Assembly (NCBI GenBank): GCA_018340375.1
Contig: JAFFJZ010000001.1
Coordinates: forward strand, 51,700,001-51,764,000
Length of the DNA stretch: 64,000 nt
Direction of reading: 5' to 3'
DNA from: Gonatopus flavifemur
Lineage: Eukaryota > Arthropoda > Insecta > Hymenoptera > Dryinidae
The notes below the pieces were generated by a model. The model saw only the letters and a list, made by a program, of their open reading frames with translations. It did not search any database and had not been told where the DNA came from. Made by a program: the position numbers and the translations under genes. Of this stretch, positions 50,141 through 63,816 are shown one piece after another. Positions within the stretch are counted from its first letter, which is position 1. Each line of letters starts with the position of its first letter.

Positions 50141-51434
50141 CGAGGGTGGATTGATAAGTTTCCGGCCTGATCAAGAGATGGCGCCACTAGGCCTACCTTG
50201 AGGTGGCGTTCTATAGTACCATCCTTAGATAGCTTGTAGCTATAGTTTCAGTCCGATCGCCATGTTAGTTTAGTTTTGAGAGCACGCTGACCAAGACGCC
50301 TCTGTGTTTTTCGTAAAAATGGAAAAGCTGGAAAATCGTGCTGTCATCAAATACTTTTATTTGGAGGGGTTAACGCCGAAGGAAATTAAAGAAGAGATGG
50401 ACTCAACACTGGGGACATCCTCCCCATCATATTCAACCGTTAAGTAGTGGGTTTCCGAGTTTAAAAAGGGTCGTGTGAGCACCTCTGATGAGCCTCGCTC
50501 AGGACGCCCCATTGAGGTCACAACTCCAGATATGATCGAAAAAATCCATCAAATAGTGCTGAAAGATCGCAGATTGAAAGTTCGTGAGATAGCTGAGACC
50601 TGTAAGATGTCATATGAACGTGTACAAAATATTTTGCACCAACATTTGTATATGGAAAAGCTCTGTGCAAGATGGGTGCCGCGTTTGCTAACAGTCGACC
50701 AAAAATTGATTCGAAAGAACATTTCTACCGCCAATTTGGCGTTGTATAAGCGTAATCCAAGCGAATTTTTGCGTCGATTCGTAACCGTTGACGAAACTTG
50801 GGTCCACCACTACACTCCTGAAACCAAAGAACAGTCTAAACAGTGGATTGGACCAGGGGAACCAACTCCAAAGAAGGCAAAAACAATTTTTTCGGCGAAC
50901 AAGGTTATGGCTACTGTTTTTTGGGATGCAAGAGGTATTATATACATTGATTACCTTGAAAAGGGTAAAACTATCACTGGTCAATACTACGCAGACTTAT
51001 TGCAACGTTTGAGCCACGAAGTGAAAATTAAACGACCTCATCTGGCGAAGAAAAAAATCTTGTTTCATCACGATAACGCACCAGCGCACACGTCAATCGT
51101 TGCGATGGCTAAAATCAACGATCTGAAGTTTGAATTAATGCCGCACCCTCCCTACTCTCCAGACCTAGCCCCGAGTGACAATTATCTGTTTCCTAACCTC
51201 AAAAAATGGCTTGGCGGTAAGAGATTTGCGGACAATGAAGAAGTAGTCGAAGCTGTAAATGGGTATTTTGAGGAGCTTGACGAATCAGTCTATAGAGATG
51301 GCATTACTAAACTAGAACACCGCTATGAGAAATGTATCAGCCTTGGAGGAGATTATGTTGAGAAATAAAAAAAAAAAAATTCTTAAAAACGTTGTTTTTC
51401 TTGGTCAGGCCGGAAACTTATCAATCCACCCTCG
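50141..51434 (+). mobile_element. nearly intact mariner transposon (1,294 bp)
   Basis: Starts CGAGGGTGGATTGATAAGTT and ends with the exact reverse complement. The first 30 bp of each end are identical and 35 of 36 match. TA target duplications flank it (50139-50140, 51435-51436). Length and structure are typical of complete mariners. The identical ends and single coding lesion indicate recent insertion relative to other elements here. It lies about 10 kb downstream of the LIM1 exon, probably in an intron. Confidence 0.97.
50319..51368 (+). pseudogene. mariner transposase with one in-frame stop
   Basis: From ATG 50319 to TAA 51366-51368 the frame is continuous for 349 codons except TAG at 50445-50447 (codon 43), directly before WVSEFKKGR in the first helix-turn-helix. 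The usual mariner length is about 345 residues. Two N-terminal HTH motifs are visible (VREIAETCKMSYERVQNIL in the second), then the linker WVPRLLT. The catalytic triad is D158 (VTVDETWVHHY), D252 (HHDNAPAH) and D287 (YSPDLAPSDNYLF) with 34 residues between the last two: D,D34D, diagnostic of mariner. Premature termination should abolish the product unless translation restarts downstream, which would lack the first HTH. Other copies may be intact. Confidence 0.93.
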
Positions 51435-52004
51435 TATTATATAGTGGAACCGTAGTTCGAGTTGCATTGAATTTTGGAAACAAACACAAGGGTGATAAAT
51501 ATGAAACTGAATTTGTGTATAGATTTTTGAAATCGGAATATATTTTTGATTGAACGTAATCCTTTTTGAGTAGGTAGCTGCGTACGTTTTTGTACCAGAG
51601 ACCACAGATGTATGACAACAAATTAAAACTAGTTTCTTCAGAGCAGTCTACAATGCGACACGAAAATCGAAATATTCAATCAATTTAATTCGAGAAAATG
51701 CTTTTTCTAAGAGTATTTCTATTCATTTTCTTTCATGCTGCACCTTCTTTTCAAATATGAGCATTCATGTAGAAAGAAACTTTCCTACATTATCTTGGTA
51801 TGACGGTAACCGCATCGTTAACGAGGACTTTCATCAAATTTCATGTGTCACATTCACCCTGATTCTTCTTTATTCAGTAAAACTTGCGATATTTCGCACA
51901 GGAGTATTTGAAATTCTTCAATCTGCTATAAAACATAATTTCATACAATAGTCTCCTTCAAAAACCCTCTTTCGTGAATTTATATAATGAAAAAAACAAC
52001 AGAA

Positions 52005-52200
52005 CACTGTAAAAAGTGAGTGGAATTTTCTCCCCTATATTTGGAGGAATGTTCCTCCATTTGGAAAAAAATTCCTATTTTTTTGAGGGGTTGAGGGGAG
52101 AAAAATTGCCCCAAAGTATGGGGAAATGGATTTCCCCCACGTGAAGGATTTTTGCTGCCACCAAATTTGGGTGAGAATTCCACCATAACTTTTTACAGCG
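52005..52200. mobile_element. 196-bp MITE, CACTGTAAAAAG ends
   Basis: Left end CACTGTAAAAAGTGAGTGGA and right end (reverse complement) CGCTGTAAAAAGTTATGGTG are inverted repeats; both continue GGAATTYTC. The interior is rich in CCCC/GGGG pairs (TCTCCCC..., GGGGAGA). No clear target duplication was found and there is no coding capacity. Confidence 0.6.
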
Positions 52201-52369
52201 TATACCTCAATTTCATCGAACGAAAATTAGAAAAAGGATTACGATATTATCGAACACGTTCAAACTTGAGAGTATTATATTTTAATTGAATGACGACAAA
52301 ACAACGTCATAAGGTGTTCCACACAATACCAGCATTTCAGAAACGAGAGAAAAAAACACTCCCGTGAAA

Positions 52370-53000
52370 CATATTCACAGTCACCCCTAACACAATGCGA
52401 GCGTGCACGCGATGACGAGGAGGAGGACGAATTTCTCGATCTTTCTTATTCCCCTGTTGTGTACATACACGCACACGTGCACCAATAGAGTGAGGATCGA
52501 TGTGGTAATAGTTTCTTATCACGAGGCTCGTGACAACAAGGGAAGAGAGTGAGAGAAAAAGGAAACGAAAAAAAATGTAAGGAAAATGAAAAGGGAGTAC
52601 AAGAGTATATATATGTATATATATATAACCAGCAAGAAATGTGTAGATAAAGAAAGAGATGGCAAGCAGATTTTCAAGGCTTGATTCAAACCGCATATAC
52701 AGTATTTAGGCAAAAAGAAGGGTGCAGGAAACAGGTAGGATGAGAAAGATAGACCCAAAGAAGAAGCCAACGCGACGTATGTGGCCCTCGGAACACGGGT
52801 GTGAGAGTATAGACGATGGTGGTTGTAGGTCGCCGAAGACGACGGCGTGGCGGTGGAGGGTGCAAAAGCGACGCCAGCGATAAGGGGTTCATTAGAGGCA
52901 GTTTATTACTGCCTTTGAAGTCTCTCGCGTGTTGCCGTTAAGTCGCTCGATATCTCGTAATATCTCGCTCTAATCTCGCGGAGGAGAAGTTAATTGCTAC
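52370..53000. promoter_or_regulatory. CpG-richer block, candidate conserved regulatory DNA
   Basis: A GC-richer stretch with GTCGCCGAAGACGACGGCGT near 52830, a small palindrome GGCAGTTTATTACTGCC (52899-52915) and repeated TCTCGC/ATATCTCG words (52920-52980). No coding frame is credible. The contrast with surrounding AT-rich sequence suggests constraint, which cannot be tested here. Confidence 0.25.
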
Positions 53001-53539
53001 CTCCAACCTTTCCTTATACCCTTATAACTCTGTGACCCACCTTCTCTCACCTTTTATCCTTCTTTTCTCTTCCATATACGTTTATATCCACTTATACACG
53101 TGTAACAATTCATCCCTCTTTCACCTCGACATTGAATATCGTGAGAATTTCATTGTAGATGATCTCAATGATGTATGAGTTCTGAATGTGTCGTATCTCG
53201 ATTGAGACGTCTAAATATCGATTACCGTCAACCCTTCATGGGAGAAAAAGATTTTTCATTATTCTTCTTTTTCTTCCAAAGCGGTAATCAACTTGTACCG
53301 TACAAAGCTTTTAGGACTACGCGAAGACTACATCCGATAATTGAACTACACAAAAGAGTGTGGGGTGATCATTTTGCTATATCTTTCCGAACTATGTAGA
53401 TATCAACCATGCACACAATTATTGAACTTCAAGAAATGTGGATGTAAAAATTCACACACGAGGGGCCAGAAATTTTCTCAATACATGAATCAAATCTCTA
53501 AATCTGGAAGAGTGAAAAATCACGTGTTTCACTCCACCA

Positions 53540-53735
53540 AGTCTCAGAAGTGAACCAGTCCGCTTCGAGTGGGATTTTCACTCGTTTTGAGTGGACTTTC
53601 ACTCTTTTAGAGTGGAAAATTCACTCTCAACTTGGAGTGGCTGTGAGTTTCTAACCTCAAACCCTAGACTTCCACTCTAAAAGGGTCACTCGAAATTTCG
53701 ACAAGCTCACTTCTGGCTACCCAAAGAGTGAAATC
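53540..53735. repeat. foldback sequence made of GAGTG/CACTC words
   Basis: CTCAGAAGTGAACC on the left pairs with CCAGAAGTGAGCTT on the right strand (reverse complement, about 53700-53722). Between them GAGTG (53567, 53588, 53609, 53634) and CACTC (53577, 53599, 53622, 53672, 53688) alternate every ~10-20 bp, including CACTCTTTTAGAGTGG and CCACTCTAAAAGGG. It is probably a MITE or an unusual satellite-like array. No target duplication was established. Confidence 0.5.
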
Positions 53736-56700
53736 TCACTCGAAAAATTTTAGAGAGAAGGAAAAGGTTGGGGGTCAAAATATTCATTTGGGTAGTTTAA
53801 AGTAATGCAATTTTTTTATCCATAATCCGTAGAATTGTAAACCAGGATTTATTACCATCCAGATTGAATTGAATCATTACATGACGAAATCCGAAACTAT
53901 TATTGGGGAGGTTATGTGTTTTGACTCGGGAGAGACTAACTACACTTCTCTAATCTTACTTGAACGGTATTCCCCATTGTATCAACTGTCATTCTTAACA
54001 GCTTAGTAACCGAGCTGAAAGGACTTCGTTCAATTTATCCACCCTCAACTGTTCTTCGTGTTATAGAATTGATTCAAGATTGGAGTTTTTGTCTACGGAT
54101 TCTATGAACCCATAGGACACTTTTGAATGATTTCTCAAAGGATTTAGAAAATTATTTATACAATATTCAGTACTACACGAAGTGATTGATTTATTCCCTC
54201 ACGTACCTCACGATGTCTCATACCATCCTCATTCATCTATTTCTCCCACCCTGTACTTTACTCACTTTATTTTGTTATGCAGCATACAATAGCGAACTCT
54301 GTGTCGGAAATATGTAAGGGGGAAAAGCATTTACGCAATTGCAAGCAGTCAAGCATTCCTCTTCCTTCATCCCTCTGACTCTTCTTCGATTCAAGGCACT
54401 AACCAAATATCATTATTTGGTTTGATGGTCGAATCAAAAGCACATACATCGGTCGACGACTAAACATCATTTTCTCTCTCTCTCTCTGTCTCCCTGTCTG
54501 TTTTTGTACATATAACGAGTGAATAGTGTATAGCGTATAGTTAGATATCCGTTAGATTTACGTAATTACGTTAGCAAACATTGACTCAAATTTTCGTCGC
54601 GCTCTTCCATTATATGGAAAAGGATAAATAGAAACTAATACCATCCAGGTTGAAATTCATTTTAATAAATATGAATGATTCGGGACTTGGAATCAATATC
54701 GTATTATTTTTATATGCACACATGGAACAAGGCAAATCAATTTTTGTAGCATATAAAAATTGACTACACTCCCTTTCTTCGCTATATCCGGATAATCACT
54801 AAATTTTTTGCCTCCTAAAATTACTGTCAAGTCGAATCGGATTAATTCCTCTCTATTTGCCGCGGCACTGCTGCTGCCACCACAACCCGAGTATCCCGGG
54901 TATCCATTACCACGGTTCGCTGATTTCCCAATCCTGTGTCGAAATCGACAAAACTAATTGCGCGATCCTTTAGAGCCCTCCTCTCGTGACTCTTCAACTG
55001 CACAATATTTTTTTTACGTCTGATTTCACAAAATTCCTTTCCTCCGTTCATTCATTCCATTCCCCCGTTTCTTTATTTGTCGTGAAAAGAAAAACACTGG
55101 GCTGATACTTTGAATCAGTACAAATTCTGGGTAAACTGTTCTTTTATGGACTTCTGTGTCGCGTGTAATAATTATTCAGAAGTCAATACTGTATATCGAT
55201 TTATGTTGAATTCAGAGAAGTTTTATGGAATTGAAAGAGGAGGTATTTTGAGGAGAAAAATAATGATGATAAACAATTTTTGATTCTTTCGAAAAATCAC
55301 AAAGGGTTTTGTTATAAAAAGCAAGACCAATGTTGTATCCCTTTATCCGTTTTCTCTTTTCCTTGAGATTTCCCTTTTGACGACTCTCCTGGTTCGACGT
55401 AACTTGCTTTTTCCTTGATATATTAGAATTTTCAAATTACAGAGAGTCAATTCGAATTAATTCTACATTCATATTCATTTGACCATAAGAAAAATAGTTG
55501 AGAAATTTTCCGAAATCTAAAAACGTATTTTCCTCACTGAATTACTGATTAATTCAATCAATATGAAAAAATTTATAAAATATATAAATTAGATTATTCT
55601 ATATCAATGATATGTAATTTTGAAAATCTTTTCCCTCGTGGAAAAGATTTCTGATAGATAAACATCATTAGAAATACAGGAAATAATTAAGTGCCAATGG
55701 CTACCCATTTCGAATAATCAGAATTTAGACCTATCTTTTCGGTATTCGAAATGATTTAATTGGGAAAAGTGGTGTCTTTCTTCAACGAATATCATCCAAC
55801 AGGGACACGCTATACGACTCTTTTTTTTTCTTATCTAACTTTCCATTAACCCATTTTCATCCACAATCATATATATTTCATTTTACGTATACTCTGAAAA
55901 CCACGGAACGAATCTGTAATGAATCGAATCGATCAATCAGTGTGACTTTAAAGTGAGCCATCGTTTAATTCATTGATTTAGTATGGAGAAACGAACGATA
56001 CTTTGAGAAAAAAGCATTAATTTCATTCGAATTTATGCCAGTTTTTGGAATTATTAAATCGAAATTCATTATCGTTTGAATGCGTTTCATTTGGGGAATC
56101 CGAAAACATAAGATTGGAAATTGCTGAAACGATCTCATAAAAATTATTAAAATTCGTTTTAATTTATTCTTCGCAAACAAGAAAAACTAGAATTCTATGC
56201 TTGATTCGGACGTAGAACATCTTCGTGGAGTCACATATAAATATGTTTTGTGGGATTTGAAGAAACTCTGAGTCAATATTTTCAGTATGATAACTGTGCT
56301 TCGAATTTTTGGTCAAAATTTGATGGATTCAATCAAAATGGTGTAATATGATCATAATTCCAAATTTTTTATATCTTCAGATTGAATTCACTGGAATTTA
56401 TTAAGTTAAAACATTTCCCAACTATCTTTGTCTATCAGATAAAAGTTAATTAACAACTCTCAACAGTTTCATTTAAGTTAGTATCAATAAAAAATATGAA
56501 ACAATTGACCAATGTATTGTATTGTTTTTTTGTTACAGGTAAGTTCAGTGAAGGATGGAATTTACTTTTGATCTTCGTATACATCGTGAGTCATTCAAAT
56601 ATTTATATCAATCGAGTTGGAAGTTGCGTATATCGTTCTCAAACTCCAGAAGACTCAAGTTACTTTGTCGATATTATTCAAAGCTCATTATTTCCACCCC

Positions 56701-57294
56701 TTTTTACAGGGGAAGGACTCTGATTCGTACATAAACTGTACAATGATGATGAGTTTTATGTATTTGCGAATTTCTTTGAACCTTCTGAACGACGTGTCAT
56801 TATTTTATAGTTAATATTATCAGCAAAACAGACGTTCAATGTCAACTGAACGGTTCCGCAATTGCATATATCATCACTGAAAATACACAAAATTTCTTTT
56901 TCCAACATAACAGCGATATTTGATGAATTCATGGCAATGCTGCACAAATGATTACATTTATATGCTTCTATAATAATTTCGAACAAAAGATAAAGTGATC
57001 CTTCCCTCAACTATTCAAAAACAATAATAATAATGAGTAATTGAGGAATTCTTCGATGATCTACGATATTTTTTGACAACTTGTCTCTCCTTGGAAGAAA
57101 TATGCTGAAATCTATTGAACTAATCTGAAATAATATTGATACAATTTTTTTTTAGTATGAATCATTTTATTTTGCTTCCTCGTTTAGAGGGAAGCTTTGT
57201 GATCGTTTCGAGGAGCCGAAAATTTTTTTTTCTCGAAATTCAAAATCTCCTAGACCAAAATGTTCCTCAGAACTCGGGGCACAATGTTGTTACC

Positions 57295-57338
57295 GTGTGT
57301 GTGTGTGTGTGTGTGTGTGGCTGTAGCCCCCCCCCCCT
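57295..57338 (+). repeat. (GT)n microsatellite followed by poly-C
   Basis: Pure GT repeat at about 57295-57319, then GCTGTAG and a 10-C run to 57338. Confidence 0.9.
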
Positions 57339-57339
57339 A

Positions 57340-58380
57340 AGTTTCGTATGCGCATATCTCCCGTTCTGCTTATCCGATCGTTTCGGAATTTTTATCACAG
57401 TTGTGGACTAGGGTGATAGTGGTCCCATATAAGTTTCAACCTGATTCATTCAGAAGAATTGGGTGGATGAGAAGAACTCTGACAAAAAATGAACATTTTG
57501 CGTATGCGTGTAGCTTTGCTTCCTAATATCTGAATCCGATCAAACTTTAGCCACGTTTTAGTCATGACCCTATAGTGGTCCCATATAAGTTTTATCCAAT
57601 TCTGATGAAAACTGTGGACAATTTTCCTTTGGAATCTGTAGTTTCTTTTTAAGCATGCCTTCCCCATGTCCAAAATATCCGAATGTCTTGGAACTATGAG
57701 TTCATTCGAGTTACGAGATTTTAGTTATATGATATAAATTTCAGGCACATTGGAATTGGGGGGAGTAAAAAAAAGCAAATCAGGTTCCTATTTGTCTGTG
57801 TGTATGTCACAAGTTTGCGACTGTGTATATCTTTTGTTCGTATTATTCAATCGTGATGAAATTTTCACCAGAATTATGTGCAGTGTTGATAGTGGTTCCA
57901 TGTAAGTTTCAACCTCATCGTTACAGAAGAACGGGAAGGGGAGGAGAAATTTTTCGAAAAATCGTGATTCTGCAAACGCGTATATCTCCGCTTCCTATTA
58001 TCCGATTGCAATCAAACTTATACCGCGTTCTGGTGATGATCCCATAGTGGCCCCGTACGAGTTTCATTCTAATCGATCGAAAACTGTGGAAAATTTTCGT
58101 TTCGCGATTCACATTATTTAACAATATTTTGAAAGCATGCCTTCCCCATGTCGGTATCATCCAAATGCCATGGATTTTTGAGCATAATTAGTTCACGAGG
58201 GGTTAGTTGTACGGTGTGAATTTCAAACAAATCGGAATTGAAGGAAGAAAGTGGTAAGCACTGAGCCTCGAAACAAAATTTGGAAATTTCGTAAACATCG
58301 TTAACATGCGGATAACTTCCGTTCCCATCATCCAATAATTGTCATGAAATTTCCACCACAGCCTTATGCAGTGTTGGAAA
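57340..58380. repeat. two-level tandem repeat (~155-bp inside ~473-bp units)
   Basis: The landmark ATAGTGGTCCCATATAAG-like sequence starts at 57416, 57572, 57889 and 58044. Spacings of about 156, 317 and 155 give a ~473-bp unit with two related ~155-bp halves. A second landmark, AAGCATGCCTTCCCCATGTC, occurs at about 57652 and 58133 (same period). Phrases like CGTATATCTCCGCTTCCTAT / TATCCGATT recur in each half and again, decayed, at 58310-58380. It is non-coding; short frames across it are not conserved between copies. Confidence 0.75.
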
Positions 58381-59934
58381 AAATACATGTATTTTTTTTC
58401 AACACAAACGAGGAAGCCATGTGCCAATTGGCAGAGTTTTTTCACATTCTCTTGAAAATTAAAAATAAATTTTTTCAAATATTTTCCATTATATGATATT
58501 GCACGAAGGGTCATGCAACTGAAATGAGTAGTAATTTTCAAAAGGATCTATGAATATTCAGCAGTTTTCTTTTTTATTTGAATTTCGCTTATAATAAAGA
58601 AAACATTATAACAAAAAATTGAGAAAATTCGGACTTTTGCAAAATCGAGCATGGAATTTTATTTTTCATTCCTAAAAATCCATCCATTCTTTCGACTTTT
58701 TCAGTCTGGTTGGAGACAATTTCACAAGAAAACGAACCGTTCAATCATTACTGAAAAATTCTTAAATTCTTTCAAAAATCCTTCCATTTTCGAGCACCAT
58801 TTTCCTCCATATACTCGACTCATATAAAATCCCAATCAATTGAAATCCTCATAAAAAAATCCATCAACTCGAATATAAATATTTATCTCGCGACTGAAAA
58901 AAAAAGATCAATGATTTTCAATAGATTCAATCTTCGTGCAAAATAAATTGAAAATCCCGTGAATGAAATAAATAACAAATATAGTACCAGCGAGGAAGTG
59001 TTGTTATCGTAACTTCCAGATAAAATCTGGATGAATTAATTCGAAAAAAACAAATATATATGTGTTATAGTTTGTAACTTCAGTTCCGAATCTCGCGTGA
59101 TTTGTTGTCGTAGAGGCAATATGAAAATAGGATCTCTTATAAATAAAAAGATCAGCAATCTGTTGCAATTCACTATGCTTTATGTATCTCACTTTATATA
59201 CCGCGCAACGGGATTCCTCTTTATGCTCCATTAAAGAAGACAAGGAAGGTTGTGTTGCACAATCGTCATTTCAAGTGGTGTTTTTTTTTTCACATTCCAT
59301 AATAGAAAGAAGGAATTATTAAAACTTGACACTTGTATTGGTTATTCAACTTGCTCTATTTTTGTCTTTCACCGTGTTATTCGATTAAAGAATCTTTGCT
59401 AATTGGAATAATTCACTCTCAGCCGCATAATACAGTATGGACTGTTGGATAAGACACAACTTTTTCAAATTAGAAAATATAATTTCATTACAATTCATCA
59501 ATTGATACATGAAATTGTACCTACTTGATGAACGGATGCATGTACAGTAAATATTCTCATGGTGGTGCATTCACTTGAGCAGGTCACAGTAAGTCAATAT
59601 TATGGACAAAGTCAATAGTAATTAATTCCGCTTCAATGATGTATGATGTAGTTTACTCGAGTTACACTATCGGAGTCCGTGTTACATCTTTCGTACGAAC
59701 GAGCACAAGTAGTATACATGTTTGTCTACAATGTTAGATTTCAATATTATCATATTATATTCGTAATTAATAATTATCGATTCGAACGGTACTCTATCAG
59801 GATTTGAGTGGAACGTTTTATCGATTAGGTATCGTTCAACTTTGTTTATTATCGTTCATTCTAACATTGTTTGGTCCCTAAATCAAAATCCTACACAATT
59901 TAGTGTTAATCGGACTAGATTTAAGGTGATACCA

Positions 59935-60080
59935 GCGTCGGGACTCTGAGGGTTCAAAAGTATTCCAGTGAAATCAAAGCACCGCTTTATGCATAACAAT
60001 TCTAGTTGAAAAATTACTGCACAGAGTGATACTTTGATTTGATTCGATCCGAAGCGTTCTCGAATAATTTGTCATGAATA
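59935..60080. mobile_element. half copy of the GATACCAGCG TTAA element
   Basis: TTAA (59931-59934) is followed by GGTGATACCAGCG, identical to the end of the 36005-36254 element. Near 60055 TCTCGAATAATTTGTCA resembles its subterminal TTTCGAGTAATTTGTCA. No matching second end was found, so the copy is truncated or diverged. The right limit is approximate. Confidence 0.5.
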
Positions 60081-63000
60081 AAATTATTAGAATCGCTACC
60101 ATTCTATTCAAATTACATTTACACGCTGTCTATCCCAATTTTGATGACACTACTGATTTATCCCACAATCATATTTCTACCAATGAAAAATACGATATGG
60201 TAACTTTTCTGCGGAATATTATGTGTGAAAAATATTTGTATACACACTTCGATATAATTTTCATATAATAATCTATTATCTCGCGCGAAGATTGCAACTT
60301 AAACTATTATATAAAGAATTGCAACGAACGTAGCAGAAATTGTAGGCATTCTAAAAATCTGGCAAAAAGTCCGCTGTAGTAGTCGATATTTCTGCTGTAA
60401 CGATTAAAAACTTGCTATCGTGAATAATAAAACTGCTGTGAATTCTTTCCCTCCATGTACATGAAAATCAATTTGAACACTAAGAAAGGCTGATATTATT
60501 ATCAAAATAACTGGATCAAACGAAATCGTTTTATTCCCCACGTGCAACCCACCCAATCAAAAAGAAATTTCATATCGTTTGAAAATTGATACTGTTGAAT
60601 ATGTAACAAATCTGCATACACGCAATCAATCAACGACGCAACCAAGAGAAGCGCGAAGGGACGTTCGCACCCTCTAAATCCTCTAATTTAGTATTGTCAC
60701 ATAACTATATATATATATATCTCAACTAGTTTGAGTGTACATGTACATTCATCGCGCACCCTCAAAAAATTTCCTCTAATTGTATCCCCGCAATCAATAT
60801 TTTAGTTCACACTTCATTGTTCCGGAGCTTCTCGTTGATTCATTCGGAAAAGCTCTTGATACACAATTATCAATTATATATTTTCTAAATTGAAGAACAT
60901 GTTTCATTTCCGAATTAATGAATAATTTTTACTCATATTCCATCTTGTATTACGATATAAAATCATCTTATCTAGCCGTATAATAAATTTCTAATCTACT
61001 TCGGGTTCAAGATGAAATCCTTCAAAGGAAGGGGCTTCAATTAATTTTTATGTGAATTGCAGAAGAATTTTATGTACCTGCTTCCTACATATTTTTGCAG
61101 TAAAAACGTACTTAAAGGGTCTTCCAAGAAAACTCGCACATCCGCTGTGCACGTTTCGTATTCAATTTTTCATAATAAACACAGAAATGTAAAGTTTCTT
61201 ATTTTATACTCTCGTCGAAATGTCTTTGACTGAAAATTATCAATTCCCATAATTGAGTTGTCGAGGATAGAATACTTGTCATAGTTAACGTATGAAGTGT
61301 GATGTTTGAACTTTCTCTGGTTTGCTTTGAAGTTAATAATAGTACAAGAGTTATGTATATTCTTTTCACATATCTTTCCTCGGTCCATCACCGTATCTTT
61401 AGATTTTTCTTCCTATCACTTCATCGATTCCCAAATTGAGAACATTCTTTATAATCAAAGTATCTCCACTGGATCTACTGAATTCGAATGCATTCTGGCA
61501 AGGAATTTAAAGTTCGTGTATAATCTACAAATTGCAAATTGAAAAATCTATGCCATAAAACATGTCAAAATATTTCGACAAAGTTTTTGTCGATTCAGAT
61601 TTTTTATCCCATGCTTCTATAATATTTTATGAAGAATCAACGCACTGAAAGTAGAGTTTGTTAGTGTAACGACGAAGATTGATTGAAATAAATGCAAATA
61701 AATCGCACAGCAAGTTTGATTAGTTTGCAAAAATAAACGGTCTGGTATGATATTCAAAAACTTTCGATTCCAATCAAATTTGGTCCTCGAAAAAGTTTTT
61801 GTTTAAATTTATAGGGAATGAGATACCTGAAAAATGATATATAAATTTCGATACACAAGAAAATTCTGTATTTTTTTCGAACAATACGATCTAAAATTAC
61901 ATACTTTTTAATGAATTCTGTAATATCGAATAACGAGGAGCAGGATACATCAATTATTCTTGGAAGAAAAAAAAAACGAAGGACCACTTATGTTTAATAC
62001 TGCGTCTGTAAATAGGATTGGTATCGATACCCTCCGCTTTCGATTAATTTTTGATCAAAGAATATTGAAAAGCGTGCGTTCGTATGTGGAGACAAAAGAG
62101 CGCTCCTACTTGATTTATTATTTAGCCGTTGGAGAAAAGTTTTGTACATAGTCACGATAGTAACTTCAAACAATGTCCGCGAGTCTTGCTGTAATATGCA
62201 CAGAGGGCGTCAGAATTGACGATCCAGTGGTAAGGATATTATTGTTTATGAGCTTTGCAACAGACGTATTGATCCTACAACAACACTGAAACAAGATAAA
62301 ATAATTGGAATACGTAGATTCGTTAGTTATCTATGGAAACAATAATATTTCAATAGGCACAAACTTTTCATTCATTCGACAACAGAAGGAAAAACTGATG
62401 TACGAGATAAATATATTTTATTCCCAAAAAAGCTTGGTATTGTGTCGATTGTTTGTTTTAAAAATGATGATCGTGTCACGTTTCGAAAGTTTAACTTTCT
62501 AAAAAACATAGGATATGTGGATGGAAAAAAACTCGTTTACAGATTACAATATTTGCCACAGCTTTTATTGAGATAAGGAAGACCTTTCGTCATATCTTAT
62601 ACTGCCTAAAAATTAATATAAAATGATACTCTGGAGAAGAAATTGAGAAATTGATAAAAAAAAATAAATCATAAACAACATATTATATGAAAAAAGAACA
62701 TTTGTCTCAGTCTCGAATGCACTCTCACATTCGACACGGTTTTAATTAAAAGTACTATTCCGTTCCCTTCTTACGCTGCTTAAGTTTCGTGAGAAATAGT
62801 CCCTAAAACTAGAGAAAGAATGAAAAAAACGAGAGCAGCAATTTATCAATCGTTAATTAACGTGATATAGGCGGTTTAATGTACTTCTCTTATTCACGGG
62901 AAGATCTACAGTTACATAGATTGCGTGCTCGAGGTAGAAATGTCTGTTTCCCAATTTATCAGGTTCGCATTAAGTATTTATACGTTTTCTGAACTGCCAG

Positions 63001-63766
63001 TGGTATATAACACGTGCCAAATTAAATATATAAATAAAACTTGGCGCTCAAAGCTGTGTGGTCTTTTTCCTGTGACACCTACGTTTCTCTTACATAGGTG
63101 CAATCGATGCTGTTTCCCTATTTTCTCTTTTATATTGTTCATATCGACTAAATTTTCTCATCGAATCTTTGTACTAAAAAGGTAGCAAATTTGTTCAAAA
63201 TCCACCGGATAGAACGTAATTTTAAATGACGGTTCGATATGGATCTGTACTTGCGATTAAATTTTCTCCTCTTCGAGTTCGCAAAAATCTAATAATTCCT
63301 CGCTGTAAAAATAGAATGTTGAGAATCTCAATCAAAAAATTTTCAGATTGACTTCGAGTTATTGTATATAAAAACTTTTCCACAAATGTTATGTACAATG
63401 TTCTCAACACAGTTTCCGATACAACGAAAATGTCATGTAAATTTATATAGTCTCGCATGTTACAGGACCGCTCTACTTCGGTACGAGAAGTAGCAATTAA
63501 CGGCGAAGGTTGCAGTTAAATTCAGATTTTATGCACAAAAATCATGATCTTATACCGAAAAATGTATTCTTACACGCAAAGAACTGTTTTGCTAGGTAAA
63601 TTATTAGGAATTTTATGAAATTCACGCACGTCTCTGTAAATCTTGATCACTAATGTTTGAAGATTAATACACAACAACATAAAACATCAAGAATATTGCT
63701 ACATTTCAATCGATCATGCCGTAAAAACATAATATCGCTGTGATAATTTTTGCAACAACTTCTTCT

Positions 63767-63769
<3 letters not shown>

Positions 63770-63812
<43 letters not shown>
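63770..63812. repeat. (TA)n microsatellite
   Basis: Uninterrupted alternating TA. A second shorter run lies at about 63927-63945. Confidence 0.95.
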
Positions 63813-63816
<4 letters not shown>

